Below, piece after piece: positions 1 through 11,684 of a stretch of 64,000 nucleotides of DNA. The stretch comes from Klebsiella sp. RHBSTW-00484. Lineage in GTDB: Bacteria > Pseudomonadota > Gammaproteobacteria > Enterobacterales > Enterobacteriaceae. The notes below the pieces were generated by a model. That model searched no databases. It saw only the letters and a list, made by a program, of their open reading frames with translations, and was not told where the DNA came from. The stretch lies in NCBI RefSeq assembly GCF_013705725.1, contig NZ_CP055482.1:1-64000 (forward strand), written 5' to 3'. A program made the translations under genes and the position numbers. Within the stretch, counting starts at the first letter, position 1. Each line of letters starts with the position of its first letter.

Positions 1-876
1 ATGAGTGATAACAATGAGTTAGCACATCCGTTTGATGTGACCAACACGGATACAGGGAGGACTTATCAACTGAGTCCAAACTCTTCGAAATCGGTCCAAC
101 CCATTGCTTTACTGCGCTTAAGTGTTTTTACCCCGGTGGGAACTAAAGAGAAGCGATTCAGAAATTTTGAGGTTGATGCTTCTGATGAGTTGTCGAGCAT
201 GGAACTGGCCCGGTCAGAAGGATACGATGACATCCGGATCACTGGCCTTAAGCTTTCGATGTCCACGGACTTCAAGTGTTGGCTTGGGTGCATTATGGCG
301 TTCAGTAAATATGGATTCGCCTCCGAGAAAATAACATTGTCGTTCAATGAGTTTGCAAAAATGTGTGGTATCAGTTCTACAAATATCAACAAGCGAACCC
401 GTTCACGATTTCAGGAAGCGCTGGCAAACCTCGCGTCCGTTGTTATTTCTTTCCGTGATTCTAAAACTGAACGCTTCACTGTCACACACCTTGTGCAGAA
501 AGCTATGATTGACCCTAAGAAGGACACAGTAGAGCTCGTGGGTGATCCCTCGATGTGGGAGCTTTACCGGTATGATCATAAAACCCTATTAAGCTTACAG
601 GTACTGTCGGTTCTCGCCAAAAAAGAAGCTGCACAGAGCCTGTACATCTATTTTGAGGCAATGCCTGCCGGAACGTTATTCGTTAACATGAAGCGTTTGC
701 GTGAGCGGCTTCTTTTGACGACTCCAGTACGTACTCAAAACCAGATCATCAGAAAGGCTATGCTGGAGTTAAAATCAATAGGATACCTTGAATATCAAGA
801 GGTTAAGAAAGGTAGAGATATTCAGTTCCAGATTTTTAAGAGAAGTCCAAAGCTTGCTCTGGCAAAACAAAGCTGA
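1..876 (+). CDS. repA: RepHI-type plasmid replication initiator
   Basis: This 291-residue protein looks like the iteron-binding initiator of an IncHI replicon (RepHI1A/RepHI2A type). It should bind the repeats just downstream and open the origin. I see the two-winged-helix layout of such initiators: a first DNA-binding half with a helix-turn-helix-like stretch near residues 105-135 (FAKMCGISSTNINKRTRSRF), and a second wing near residues 215-275 rich in Arg and Lys. The window begins exactly at the ATG, so its promoter and ribosome site are not visible and an earlier start cannot be excluded. The coupling of this gene to a 17-copy iteron array at 1385-2095 supports the role. The exact Inc subgroup is not decided by what I can see. 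Confidence 0.8.
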   Translation: MSDNNELAHPFDVTNTDTGRTYQLSPNSSKSVQPIALLRLSVFTPVGTKEKRFRNFEVDASDELSSMELARSEGYDDIRITGLKLSMSTDFKCWLGCIMAFSKYGFASEKITLSFNEFAKMCGISSTNINKRTRSRFQEALANLASVVISFRDSKTERFTVTHLVQKAMIDPKKDTVELVGDPSMWELYRYDHKTLLSLQVLSVLAKKEAAQSLYIYFEAMPAGTLFVNMKRLRERLLLTTPVRTQNQIIRKAMLELKSIGYLEYQEVKKGRDIQFQIFKRSPKLALAKQS

Positions 877-929
877 TCCTCTGGTTCAGTTCGCAGAAAA
901 GTAACTTTGGATGTAATGAGGCGTACGGG

Positions 930-1156
930 CATTCATCCAAATGCTTTTTTGGACGCCTCTGCTGATATGAATACCCTTCCCTGCTTCCCTGCTTCCCTGC
1001 TTCCCTGCTTCCTTTCTTACTTTTGCTTAAGCACCCTGGGAATTTTGAGCATTCGATCGAATGCTTTATTTAACTAATTTTCACTGAGTTAGATAACGAA
1101 TACTAAGCAATTGATTTTGAATGATTTAATCAGAAGTCATTCATCCAGATGCCTTT
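930..1156. repeat. Inverted, degenerate iteron copies between rep and the main array
   Basis: Two sites carry the reverse complement of the iteron core: CATTCATCCAAATGCTTTT at 930-948 and CATTCATCCAGATGCCTTT at 1138-1156. Between them, 1048-1065 is a perfect 18 bp palindrome, AGCATTCGATCGAATGCT, which uses the same GCATTCG/GAATGC words. Opposed iteron copies close to a rep gene commonly serve as operators for Rep autoregulation, but these lie downstream of this rep gene, so their role here is inferred only. Confidence 0.5.
976..1012. repeat. 8 bp tandem repeat (CTTCCCTG x 4.6)
   Basis: Four complete copies and one partial copy of CTTCCCTG follow one another without spacing downstream of the initiator gene. 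Such short tandem repeats vary in copy number by slippage. No function is evident. Confidence 0.85.
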
Positions 1157-1384
1157 AGATAAAACTACCCATCAACGTTTGTGCATAGTGGCTATACGTG
1201 AAAAATCCCTGTCCTTCTCATGTCACACTGAGATTTGCACAGAAAATTAAAGCCTGTAATTGTCTGGGACATGATTAGAACAGAGGCGTTTTGATAAATA
1301 TCCAGTTCAAAACAGAGGTCCCATAAGTAAACATAACCTCATGAAAATAAAAGCAAATCGTTTAAAAATCCCATAGTGGTGGTG

Positions 1385-2095
1385 AAAAGCATTTGCTTCA
1401 ATGGGGGGAGAAAAGTGACCTTTGTGAAAAGCACTTGCTTCAATGGCGACAGAAAAGTGCCTTTTGTATAAAAGCATTTGCTTGAATGAGTTTGTGTAAG
1501 GTGCCTACGTTGGAAACCCCTGGCATGAATGAGGCGGGAAGATGCCTTTAGCTGAAAAGCATTTGCATGAATGGGACAGTAAAAAGGTGCCTTTAGCTGA
1601 AAGCATTTGCATGAATGGGGCCGCAAACGGTGGCATTGGTCGAAAAGCATTTGCATGAATGGTGCAGCAAACGGGGCATTGGTCGAAAAGCATTTGCATG
1701 AATGGGATAGTAAAAGGTGCTTTTGGTTGACAGGCATTTGCATGAATGGCGCCGTAACGGTGTCTTTGACCGGAAAGCATTTGGATGAATCGACCTGAAA
1801 AGGTGCCTTTGGACTGAAAGTACCTCTCTTAATGGGATTCGATAGCTGAATTTCACCAAAAAGCATTTACATGAATGGAATAGTAAAAGTTGCCCTTGGT
1901 CGAAAAGCAACTGCATGAATGAGCCCGGAAAAGGTTCCTTTGGTCGAAAAGCATTTGCATGAATGGGTTTCGGATATGTGTCTTTGCTACAAAGGCATTT
2001 GCATGAATGAGGCTGGAAAAGGCGCATTGTTTGAAAAGCATTTGCATGAATGGGGCGACACACAGGATGTGGCTGAAAAGCACTTGTATCAATGG
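1385..2095 (+). repeat. oriV: Origin iteron array, 17 copies, 43-44 bp period
   Basis: About 17 copies of the core AAAAGCATTTGCATGAATGG start near 1385, 1427, 1470, 1516, 1555, 1599, 1643, 1686, 1730, 1771, 1816, 1858, 1903, 1947, 1990, 2034 and 2076. The spacing is 39-46 bp, mostly 43-44 bp, close to four helical turns, so all cores face the same side of the DNA. The copies at 1516 and 1816 are degenerate. Spacers often hold an imperfect palindrome of the type AAAGGTGCCTTT. The array is the likely binding region of the neighbouring initiator and probably also determines incompatibility. Open frames across it on both strands are products of the repetition and not genes. Confidence 0.85.
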
Positions 2096-2393
2096 GAAAA
2101 GTGACTTTTTTAGAATGACATCCTTACACAGAGCTTTCTCAAATATCGGACTGGATGGTTATCACAAAAATGGTGAAGAGATAGACGATGAACTTCTTCC
2201 CTATAAAGAAAAAATAACCTGCCTCACCTTCTTCAATCCGATATACACACGGTATTCACATGTGACATTCATAGGCTAAAAAAACACCAGGCGCAATTAA
2301 GGGAAAAAAAGGGTGGTTAACAGAAAAATGAAAGAAAAATAAAAAGTATTATGCAAATGCGTTTACGTGAACTCAAATCAACACGGAGTAATT

Positions 2394-2747
2394 ATGGAAC
2401 TGACATTGAATACTAACGTTGAAAGAGAACAAACTAACGCTTTTGCATTTCTGAAGTCTAAACATGCAAAAGTGCCTTTGTTTATTCTCCTGTTTTTAGC
2501 AAGTTGCGGTTTAGCGTACGCGGGTTCCGACGACGGAGCCTTCGGCGATATCTGGGCCTACATGAGCGAAGCATTAACTGGTGCGCCGGGTAAAATCATC
2601 GCTTGCGGCATGTTGTTCTCCGTAGCTTATTTCGGCGTTGTAAAACCTAACCTTGGTTTGGCGCTGGTTTCAGCATTAATGATGCTGATTATGGCAAACG
2701 GTGAAAAAATTATCAGCACGTTCCTGGATGCTGGTATCCCGCTGTGA
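2394..2747 (+). CDS. trhA: TrhA-like conjugative pilin precursor
   Basis: This 117-residue precursor has a long leader (residues 1-43) ending in a hydrophobic segment and an AYA signal-peptidase site. The mature protein begins GSDDGAF. It has two hydrophobic helices joined by the short basic loop VVKPN, the plan of F/H-type pilins. I chose the ATG at 2394 because GGAG lies eight bases upstream; an upstream in-frame GTG at 2367 lacks such a site. In H-type pili the TrhA pilin is reported to be cyclised between Gly1 and Asp69 after loss of a short tail. Here mature residue 69 is Asp, followed by AGIPL, which fits. The roughly 300 bases before the gene are AT-rich, and I see nothing else in them. 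This is the first gene of the transfer operon. Confidence 0.85.
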   Translation: MELTLNTNVEREQTNAFAFLKSKHAKVPLFILLFLASCGLAYAGSDDGAFGDIWAYMSEALTGAPGKIIACGMLFSVAYFGVVKPNLGLALVSALMMLIMANGEKIISTFLDAGIPL

Positions 2748-2798
2748 TTTGTTAGAACAATAACGATGAGGGGGATATTCCCCCTCTCTGGAGTTTTT

Positions 2799-3116
2799 AT
2801 GACAAGTCAGTACGAGGTACCTCCACATACCTATCGTTTCCCTTACAGAATTAATATGCCTTTGTTGATTCTATTCTGGGATGCAAAGCAATTGGGTATA
2901 ACATTCGTGACTATCGCGAGTGGTAATATTTTTGATTTCTTTATAACTTCTGTAGTTGTTGCGGTTGTGTTTTGGTTTGCATATAAAAAAGCAGCTGAAG
3001 AAGGAGTTAGAGGAAAACTCAAACACAAACTGTGGTGGTTCGGCTTGTTTCCAGGGAAATCAGTGTTTAGTAGTCGTTACTTTACCGATCCATTTATCAG
3101 AAACCTCTATTCTTGA
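2799..3116 (+). CDS. trhL: TraL-family pilus assembly protein
   Basis: This 105-residue protein matches TraL of F-type type IV secretion systems in size, position after the pilin gene and layout. A short N-terminal stretch (YRFPYRINMP) precedes two closely spaced hydrophobic segments near residues 25-65 and a basic C-terminal tail. TraL sits in the inner membrane and is needed for pilus assembly. The start at 2799 follows GGAG. A 19 bp perfect hairpin, GAGGGGG-ATATT-CCCCCTC, lies in the pilin-trhL gap at 2768-2786. It may set the ratio of pilin to downstream mRNA by processing or attenuation. Confidence 0.8.
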   Translation: MTSQYEVPPHTYRFPYRINMPLLILFWDAKQLGITFVTIASGNIFDFFITSVVVAVVFWFAYKKAAEEGVRGKLKHKLWWFGLFPGKSVFSSRYFTDPFIRNLYS

Positions 3117-3127
3117 TGGAGCTAAGA

Positions 3128-3913
3128 ATGAAACTTCTCAGCAAGCTTAAAATTCCATTCATTAAAAGTGCCAGTAATGGCGATTTTGATAAAAAGGACG
3201 AGACTTCGCAAAATGGAGGCGAAGACTCAAAAGGACGCTTTCGGGATTCTAAAGCTCGCTTTAGTAAAGAGATTGAAGCTTCTGAAATTGGAATTACTTA
3301 TAGTGCATTGATTAAACGTGACGAAAAACTCTTACGTGTGAATTCAATTGCTATATTAGTCATCGCAGTTTTAGTGGTAAAAAATCAATTTCTTACCGAT
3401 CCTGTGACTATTGTGCTTCCGCCTAATATGACGGAAGAAGTTAAAGTTGTGGGAAATAAAGCCTCAGAGTCATATAAAACTCAATGGGCCTTATTCTTCA
3501 GTACTTTAATTGGGAACATAAACCCAACAAACATAGGCTTTGTAACAACAACCATATTGGATGCGCTTTCTCCGGATTTACAGGCGAAAACCCGTGAGTC
3601 ATTACAGCAGCAGACCAATATTATGCAAGCTCGTGGTGTTGAACAGTCATTTAAACCGATCGATATGTATTATGACACCAAAAATGACATGGTCTATGTC
3701 TGGGGAACGAAATCAACGCGTTTGATTAATGTTCCGGACAAAACAGAATCATCAAAATGGACGTTTGAATGGGTGCTGGGTATGAAAAACGGACGACCAC
3801 GCATAGCCTATGTAAATCAGTATTCTGGTACACCAAATATTAAGAAAATTACAATCAACGGCAAAGAACAACTGGCAACACTCGATAATCCCCCGCCGTC
3901 TACAGGTAACTAA
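3128..3913 (+). CDS. trhE: TraE-family conjugation protein (VirB5/VirB8-like scaffold)
   Basis: This 261-residue protein has a charged cytoplasmic region of about 65 residues, one membrane segment (NSIAILVIAVLVV) and a periplasmic domain with the TraE-like pattern of TraE/VirB8 proteins (TQWALFFSTLIGNINPTN). TraE is an inner-membrane component of the F-type secretion channel. GGAGC precedes the ATG at 3128; an in-frame ATG at 3116 overlaps the trhL stop and is less well placed. The cytoplasmic N-terminus is longer than in F TraE (about 190 residues total). Confidence 0.8.
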   Translation: MKLLSKLKIPFIKSASNGDFDKKDETSQNGGEDSKGRFRDSKARFSKEIEASEIGITYSALIKRDEKLLRVNSIAILVIAVLVVKNQFLTDPVTIVLPPNMTEEVKVVGNKASESYKTQWALFFSTLIGNINPTNIGFVTTTILDALSPDLQAKTRESLQQQTNIMQARGVEQSFKPIDMYYDTKNDMVYVWGTKSTRLINVPDKTESSKWTFEWVLGMKNGRPRIAYVNQYSGTPNIKKITINGKEQLATLDNPPPSTGN

Positions 3914-3915
3914 TT

Positions 3916-5154
3916 ATGACTTCTAAAAAGGGCTTTCGCTGTCACGCGATTACAGCAATGATCTTGCTGGCAACTTCGAATGTAGTCTTTGCTGAAGACT
4001 ATCAGTTACCGGCGACAGTAAATAACCCGGTTGTTATGCCTGTCGGGGCAGATGAATTTCAGAATGGTGTGAAAAATGCGATTATTAAAGAATCTGGCAC
4101 CGGCCCCGCGCCTGAGACGTCACAAGCAACAAAACCGACCACTGAACTACCAAGTCTTTCACCTGCAAGTAGTGCCTCCCCAGCTGTCAATGAGATAACT
4201 GGCGCATTGTCAAAAAACCCTACGCTTGTCGGTTATCAGCAACAGGTTAAATCCGGAAATTTTGATAGTTACGGAAGACCGGCAGGGAAAGAGCCTCAAC
4301 AAAATGCACAAAGCACCGGGGCCCCTTCAAAAGCAGATGAGTTATATGTAGAGGCTCGTAATCGCTACAAAGAAGTGCAGCGAGTAAACGTCCCACCGGG
4401 TGGGAATATTGTACTGCCAGTTTCACGGGGTCTGCAAAACAGAATTTCAACTTCATTTAAAAACGCATCTGTAAGTACTTCAACGCCAGGTGATGAAGCC
4501 AGTATTTTCGTTAACGGCGGCGATGTATTTATTTCAACAAACACGGATAAGCCAATTGGAATAATGCTTTCAGAAGATTCAGTGCCTGAATCGACTTATA
4601 ACCTGACACTGGTTCCACTGGATGTTCCTGGTGCAATGATTTCGGTCACAACTTCTTTGAGCCCGACAATGCAGGCGAAACGTGAGACATCTTTGGATAA
4701 ACATAATTATGATGAGATGCTGGCACGATCCCAGTCAGAAGAGTTGGCACCATCTGACCCTCGTCAGGATGACCATAAACAGCGGATCATTGATTTACTG
4801 ACTCCGGTTGCGCTAGGTGAGGTTCCTTCTGGTTTTAGTTTACAAGAAGACCGCTTGTCACGTATACCGAGCTCAGAGCAGTCCCCGTGTAATTTCAATA
4901 TGTATTCAAAGTTAGGGCAAAGACTTGTGGGATCTAGGGAATTGATAGATGTCATTCTTGTTAAAAATGACAAGCCTTACGGACAAGTTGTCGCTGATCA
5001 GCAATGTATAACTGAAGGAGTAATTGCAAGTGCTTTGTTCGATAAAGCATTTCTTCAGCCTGGAGAGGAAACCGAGCTTTACATTGTGCGGGATAAATTA
5101 TTTAAAGAGCGCCAGACTCGTGTAACCACACGACCAAGCCTGATTAAAAGATAA
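3916..5154 (+). CDS. trhK: TraK-family secretin-like outer-membrane core protein
   Basis: This 412-residue exported protein begins with a signal peptide (residues 1-26, cleavage after VVFA). A low-complexity Pro/Ser/Thr-rich linker follows to about residue 150. The C-terminal two thirds contain beta-rich secretin-like sequence, including ISTNTDKPIGIML. TraK (VirB9 counterpart) joins TraV and TraB in the outer-membrane core complex. It starts two bases after the trhE stop and ends one base before the next ATG, so it is translationally coupled on both sides. Confidence 0.8.
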   Translation: MTSKKGFRCHAITAMILLATSNVVFAEDYQLPATVNNPVVMPVGADEFQNGVKNAIIKESGTGPAPETSQATKPTTELPSLSPASSASPAVNEITGALSKNPTLVGYQQQVKSGNFDSYGRPAGKEPQQNAQSTGAPSKADELYVEARNRYKEVQRVNVPPGGNIVLPVSRGLQNRISTSFKNASVSTSTPGDEASIFVNGGDVFISTNTDKPIGIMLSEDSVPESTYNLTLVPLDVPGAMISVTTSLSPTMQAKRETSLDKHNYDEMLARSQSEELAPSDPRQDDHKQRIIDLLTPVALGEVPSGFSLQEDRLSRIPSSEQSPCNFNMYSKLGQRLVGSRELIDVILVKNDKPYGQVVADQQCITEGVIASALFDKAFLQPGEETELYIVRDKLFKERQTRVTTRPSLIKR

Positions 5155-5155
5155 A

Positions 5156-5596
5156 ATGAGAAAAGCTACTTTTCTTACAGGGGTCTCATTTGGACTAGTC
5201 GTTTTTTTGGGTACCAGTTATTACTACCAAACTGAGTACATTCCAAAAGGAACAGTGAATATAGTTCCCGATGACCACCGACCGGGTGAGACAGTTGACG
5301 ATGCGTTTGAAGAACATACGATAATTATAAGCGACCCTACCCTTGCGCAAAAATTCGTTGGAAGCTCAACCGAGTTTGAAAGTCGGCGCGGAGTTAAGGA
5401 AATTAAAGAAGTTGGTTCGCTTAATAATGGTAAGGATTTTGCCCCTGTTGAATCCGATAATTCAGGATTGAATTTTAAAGATAAATGGCCCAGGGCGGGT
5501 GAACCTTATATCGTGCCTCAGATGACAGAAAACGAACGAAATTTGAAAGTTAAGCGCTTCCAGCAACCAAAGAGTGGAGTTAATAATGGACATTAA
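5156..5596 (+). CDS. Unknown single-pass periplasmic protein within the transfer operon
   Basis: This 146-residue product has an N-terminal membrane anchor (TGVSFGLVVFLGTSYYYQT) and a hydrophilic periplasmic body with no cysteines and no motif I recognise. It lies between trhK and trhB, starts one base after the trhK stop and overlaps trhB by 11 bases, so it is probably made with the channel proteins. By position it could be an accessory protein of the TraP kind, but I cannot show similarity. Codons 2-6 contain AAAAGCTACTTTT, one base away from the dispersed 11 bp motif described elsewhere in this annotation. Confidence 0.7.
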   Translation: MRKATFLTGVSFGLVVFLGTSYYYQTEYIPKGTVNIVPDDHRPGETVDDAFEEHTIIISDPTLAQKFVGSSTEFESRRGVKEIKEVGSLNNGKDFAPVESDNSGLNFKDKWPRAGEPYIVPQMTENERNLKVKRFQQPKSGVNNGH

Positions 5597-6944
5597 AAAT
5601 GCCTGGGAAAATAAAACTGTCAGAATCTCAGTAATTGGTGCTGCGTTGATTGTATTGATTATCGTTATTAGTCAATCAATTTTTTCCACTCCGGTTAAAA
5701 AAGAGAAGAAAACCCAGAAAAAAGATATGCAAACTGGGTTCCTGATTGATGATTCACAAATGACTAAGCTGAGTAACGAGGAAAGCCAGAAGACTTATAA
5801 CGAAATGGTCAGGCAGAACCGCATTGATCAGAATGCGGCAAAGGCAGATCGTGATAAAGCTGAAAAGGCCCAGCAAGAAAGCAAAGTACAGATTGCCAAC
5901 CTTGCTTCACAAGTCCAGCAGCTCTCGACGCAGTTGACTGACATGCAGACCTCACGAAACGGTAATCGTAATCTCGACGCAGGTGGGTCACGCAAAAACG
6001 TCAATGAGCAGGCCCCAGCAACGCCATACCAGCTAAATCCAAATGCTGCGGTGAATGGGGCTAGTTCCGGATACGCTCCGATCACACCGACCCGAAATAG
6101 CCCAATGCGGACTATCACGCAGAGTTCAATTAAGACAAATGGTTCTGATGGTGTCATTCAGGTTATGCCGATATCCGAAAGCCGGATAAGAGAGGGGCGT
6201 GAGGTCGTTGCTGGCGGTGACAAAGCCCCGACACGAACTATTCGCGGCGACGGGACCGCTCCTGTAGACAGTAAAGCTCGGCATGCGGCACGTAAAGACG
6301 AAATGTTTCTCCCAGCGACGTCAATTATCACAGGGGTGCTAATTAATGGTCTGGAAGCCCCAACGAGTCTGTCGTCTAAAGCTGAACCCATGCCAGTCAC
6401 TATGCGTATTAAAAAAGACATCATCATGCCAAACAATTTCACGATGGATTTGCGGGATTGTAATTTGTTGGGTTCAGCTGTGGGTGATCTGGCGTCACAG
6501 CGAGCATACATTCGGGCAACATCAATATCTTGTGTGAACTCGAAAGGAAAAGCTTTCGACGTCAAACTGGAAGCATACGCAGTTAGTGAAAATGACGGGA
6601 AAAATGGTATTCGTGGAAATCTGATAAGTAGAAATGGAAATGCGATCGCAGGTTCTGCTTTTGCAGGAGGCCTGTCAGCACTGGCTGGTAGTCTGAGCCC
6701 ATCTAAGGTGTCTTCGTTAAATATCGATCCTAACTCAACGGCTGAATACCAATCGCCGAACATCGGGGCATTAGGAGCGTTGGCCGGAGCCGGAGCAGCT
6801 CAGGGCGGTCTAAACCGTCTTGTGGACTACTACACATCAATTGCTGAGCAGCAGTGGCCAATAGTCGAAGTTAGCCCAGGGCGCCCAATTACGTTTATCG
6901 TTCAATCAGGCGCAACAATACCTACAAACCTGACGAGTCGCTGA
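5586..6944 (+). CDS. trhB: TraB/VirB10-family channel protein
   Basis: This 452-residue protein spans the envelope. A short cytoplasmic start is followed by a membrane helix (residues about 15-35), a coiled-coil-like stretch rich in Gln and Lys (about 80-120), a flexible region and the C-terminal TrbI/VirB10 domain (about 225-452). That domain includes ATSIITGVLINGLEAPTS and a glycine/alanine-rich segment near residue 390 typical of TraB. It links the inner-membrane complex with TraK and TraV. The ATG at 5586 lies behind GGAG; a GTG at 5574 is a weaker alternative. Confidence 0.85.
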   Translation: MDIKNAWENKTVRISVIGAALIVLIIVISQSIFSTPVKKEKKTQKKDMQTGFLIDDSQMTKLSNEESQKTYNEMVRQNRIDQNAAKADRDKAEKAQQESKVQIANLASQVQQLSTQLTDMQTSRNGNRNLDAGGSRKNVNEQAPATPYQLNPNAAVNGASSGYAPITPTRNSPMRTITQSSIKTNGSDGVIQVMPISESRIREGREVVAGGDKAPTRTIRGDGTAPVDSKARHAARKDEMFLPATSIITGVLINGLEAPTSLSSKAEPMPVTMRIKKDIIMPNNFTMDLRDCNLLGSAVGDLASQRAYIRATSISCVNSKGKAFDVKLEAYAVSENDGKNGIRGNLISRNGNAIAGSAFAGGLSALAGSLSPSKVSSLNIDPNSTAEYQSPNIGALGALAGAGAAQGGLNRLVDYYTSIAEQQWPIVEVSPGRPITFIVQSGATIPTNLTSR

Positions 6945-7100
6945 GGTTAATTATGGAAAATAACATTGAACCAGGAACAAAAAGTGATTCTGCTGAAAAC
7001 GTGAAGCTTGAGGCGGCTAAACCTGTTGGGGGTATACGTACAACCAAAAAAGTAACTTTGGAAATAGATATCGAGAAAACCCTCAAGTATTTGATGCTAG

Positions 7101-8295
<1,195 letters not shown>

Positions 8296-8658
8296 CTAGC
8301 TGGCCTAGCTGTGCTTTTCGTGATCTATGGATACAAGGGGGCGAGTTTTGTTTATGAAAGCGTCAAAGCAATGTCGAATCCGTCCTACCAAATTGCAGTA
8401 CTTGATATGCAAACTTTAAGGAAAGAATTTAATAAGCAGAATCCTGAGCCGGATTTGGTACAGTCTAAAAACAACTTTGAAAATTACTTTAAAGCATTAA
8501 TGAAAGTTTACCGTTCTCGTGGCTATTTGGTTATTGATGCATCATTAGCAGTAACAATTCCAGATAATGTTCAAATAGTCTCTTATATCGACCTTGGTGG
8601 AAGTTTTGGTGAGGTACAATCTCTACAAGGCGAAACAAAAGAAAGTGAGATACGATAA

Positions 8659-9516
8659 TTGAAAAAGTTACTTTTATCTCTGCTGGTCTCTATGATCACA
8701 GTGTGTCCACCCCTTACAAATGCTGCTGAAAATGTATTAAACAACACTGATGCAGCTGCATTAATGGAAAAAGCAAAAGAAGGTGGAGTGTCCACGAAAC
8801 CTTTAGAGGGCGTACTGGCGAAAATGCAAAGCTATAAGCCTAAAGATGTTATTTACATCCCGACTGGAGGTCTTTATCTGTTCCAGGATGAACGTTCGCA
8901 GTTGATGGCTGTGACCACTGATGGACGTTATACAATAACGGGTGGTAGCGTCATGGACATTCTTCAGAGAAAGTCAGTCTTATCCGTAGAAGATGTACGA
9001 AAATCCTACTTTATTAATTTAGACGACGCCCCCTTTCCTCTTGATACTGTGGCATTGATCCCTTTAGGAAACCCAAAACTAAAAAGACAAGCCGCTATTT
9101 TTATCACGCTTGATTGTGATGGTTGCCAAGATTTAATAAAAAAATTCTATGACGAAAGAGAAAAATACCGGGTTGACATCATTTTAATCCCCTCCCCCGG
9201 TGAGCCAAAGCAAGAATTACGTCAACTATGGTGCAGTAAAGAAAAAGGCAAAGTGAATGACCTTGATATCTTGCGTTGGCTTATGGGAAATAAGACCGAT
9301 ATAGAACAAAGGCTCCTGACAAAAAAAGAGGCAGAAACATGTCCGGCTGAGCCATTGGTAGGATCTCTGATGCTGGCAGGTATTTATAAATTACAGGGCG
9401 TACCTTCAGTTGTGAGACAAGACGGACTTGCCGGTAATGGCATACCGAAAGATTTTGATTCATGGTTAAAACAAAGTGTCGAACCCTTACTCAAAAACCC
9501 ATTTGCTACTAATTAA
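8659..9516 (+). CDS. dsbC: DsbC-like periplasmic thiol-disulfide isomerase of the transfer operon
   Basis: This 285-residue exported protein has a signal peptide (residues 1-23, cleavage near TNAA), an N-terminal DsbC-like dimerisation region and a C-terminal thioredoxin fold. The active site CDGC lies near residues 153-156 in FITLDCDGCQDL. F-type transfer systems encode such enzymes to fold cysteine-rich partners, here most plausibly TrhU and TrhN. The start is a TTG overlapping the previous stop region, and no clear Shine-Dalgarno is seen, so its translation may depend on coupling to the upstream gene. IS5 now separates that gene from its start, so expression may be lowered. Codons 2-6 contain a copy of the dispersed AAAGTWACTTT motif. 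Confidence 0.8.
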   Translation: MKKLLLSLLVSMITVCPPLTNAAENVLNNTDAAALMEKAKEGGVSTKPLEGVLAKMQSYKPKDVIYIPTGGLYLFQDERSQLMAVTTDGRYTITGGSVMDILQRKSVLSVEDVRKSYFINLDDAPFPLDTVALIPLGNPKLKRQAAIFITLDCDGCQDLIKKFYDEREKYRVDIILIPSPGEPKQELRQLWCSKEKGKVNDLDILRWLMGNKTDIEQRLLTKKEAETCPAEPLVGSLMLAGIYKLQGVPSVVRQDGLAGNGIPKDFDSWLKQSVEPLLKNPFATN

Positions 9517-9525
9517 GGTAATGAA

Positions 9526-11650
<2,125 letters not shown>

Positions 11651-11684
11651 CTAACGGTATTATCAGACAACTCTGAGGTCGCGA

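Noticed and set aside
1339..2104. Several open frames of 60-175 codons on both strands across the iteron array
   Set aside because: They translate the 43-44 bp repeats (HSCKCF, FMQMLF patterns) in overlapping frames, have no ribosome sites and contradict each other.
2007..2279. A 90-codon frame between the iterons and trhA
   Set aside because: It begins inside the iteron array, has no ribosome site, and its first part is repeat translation.
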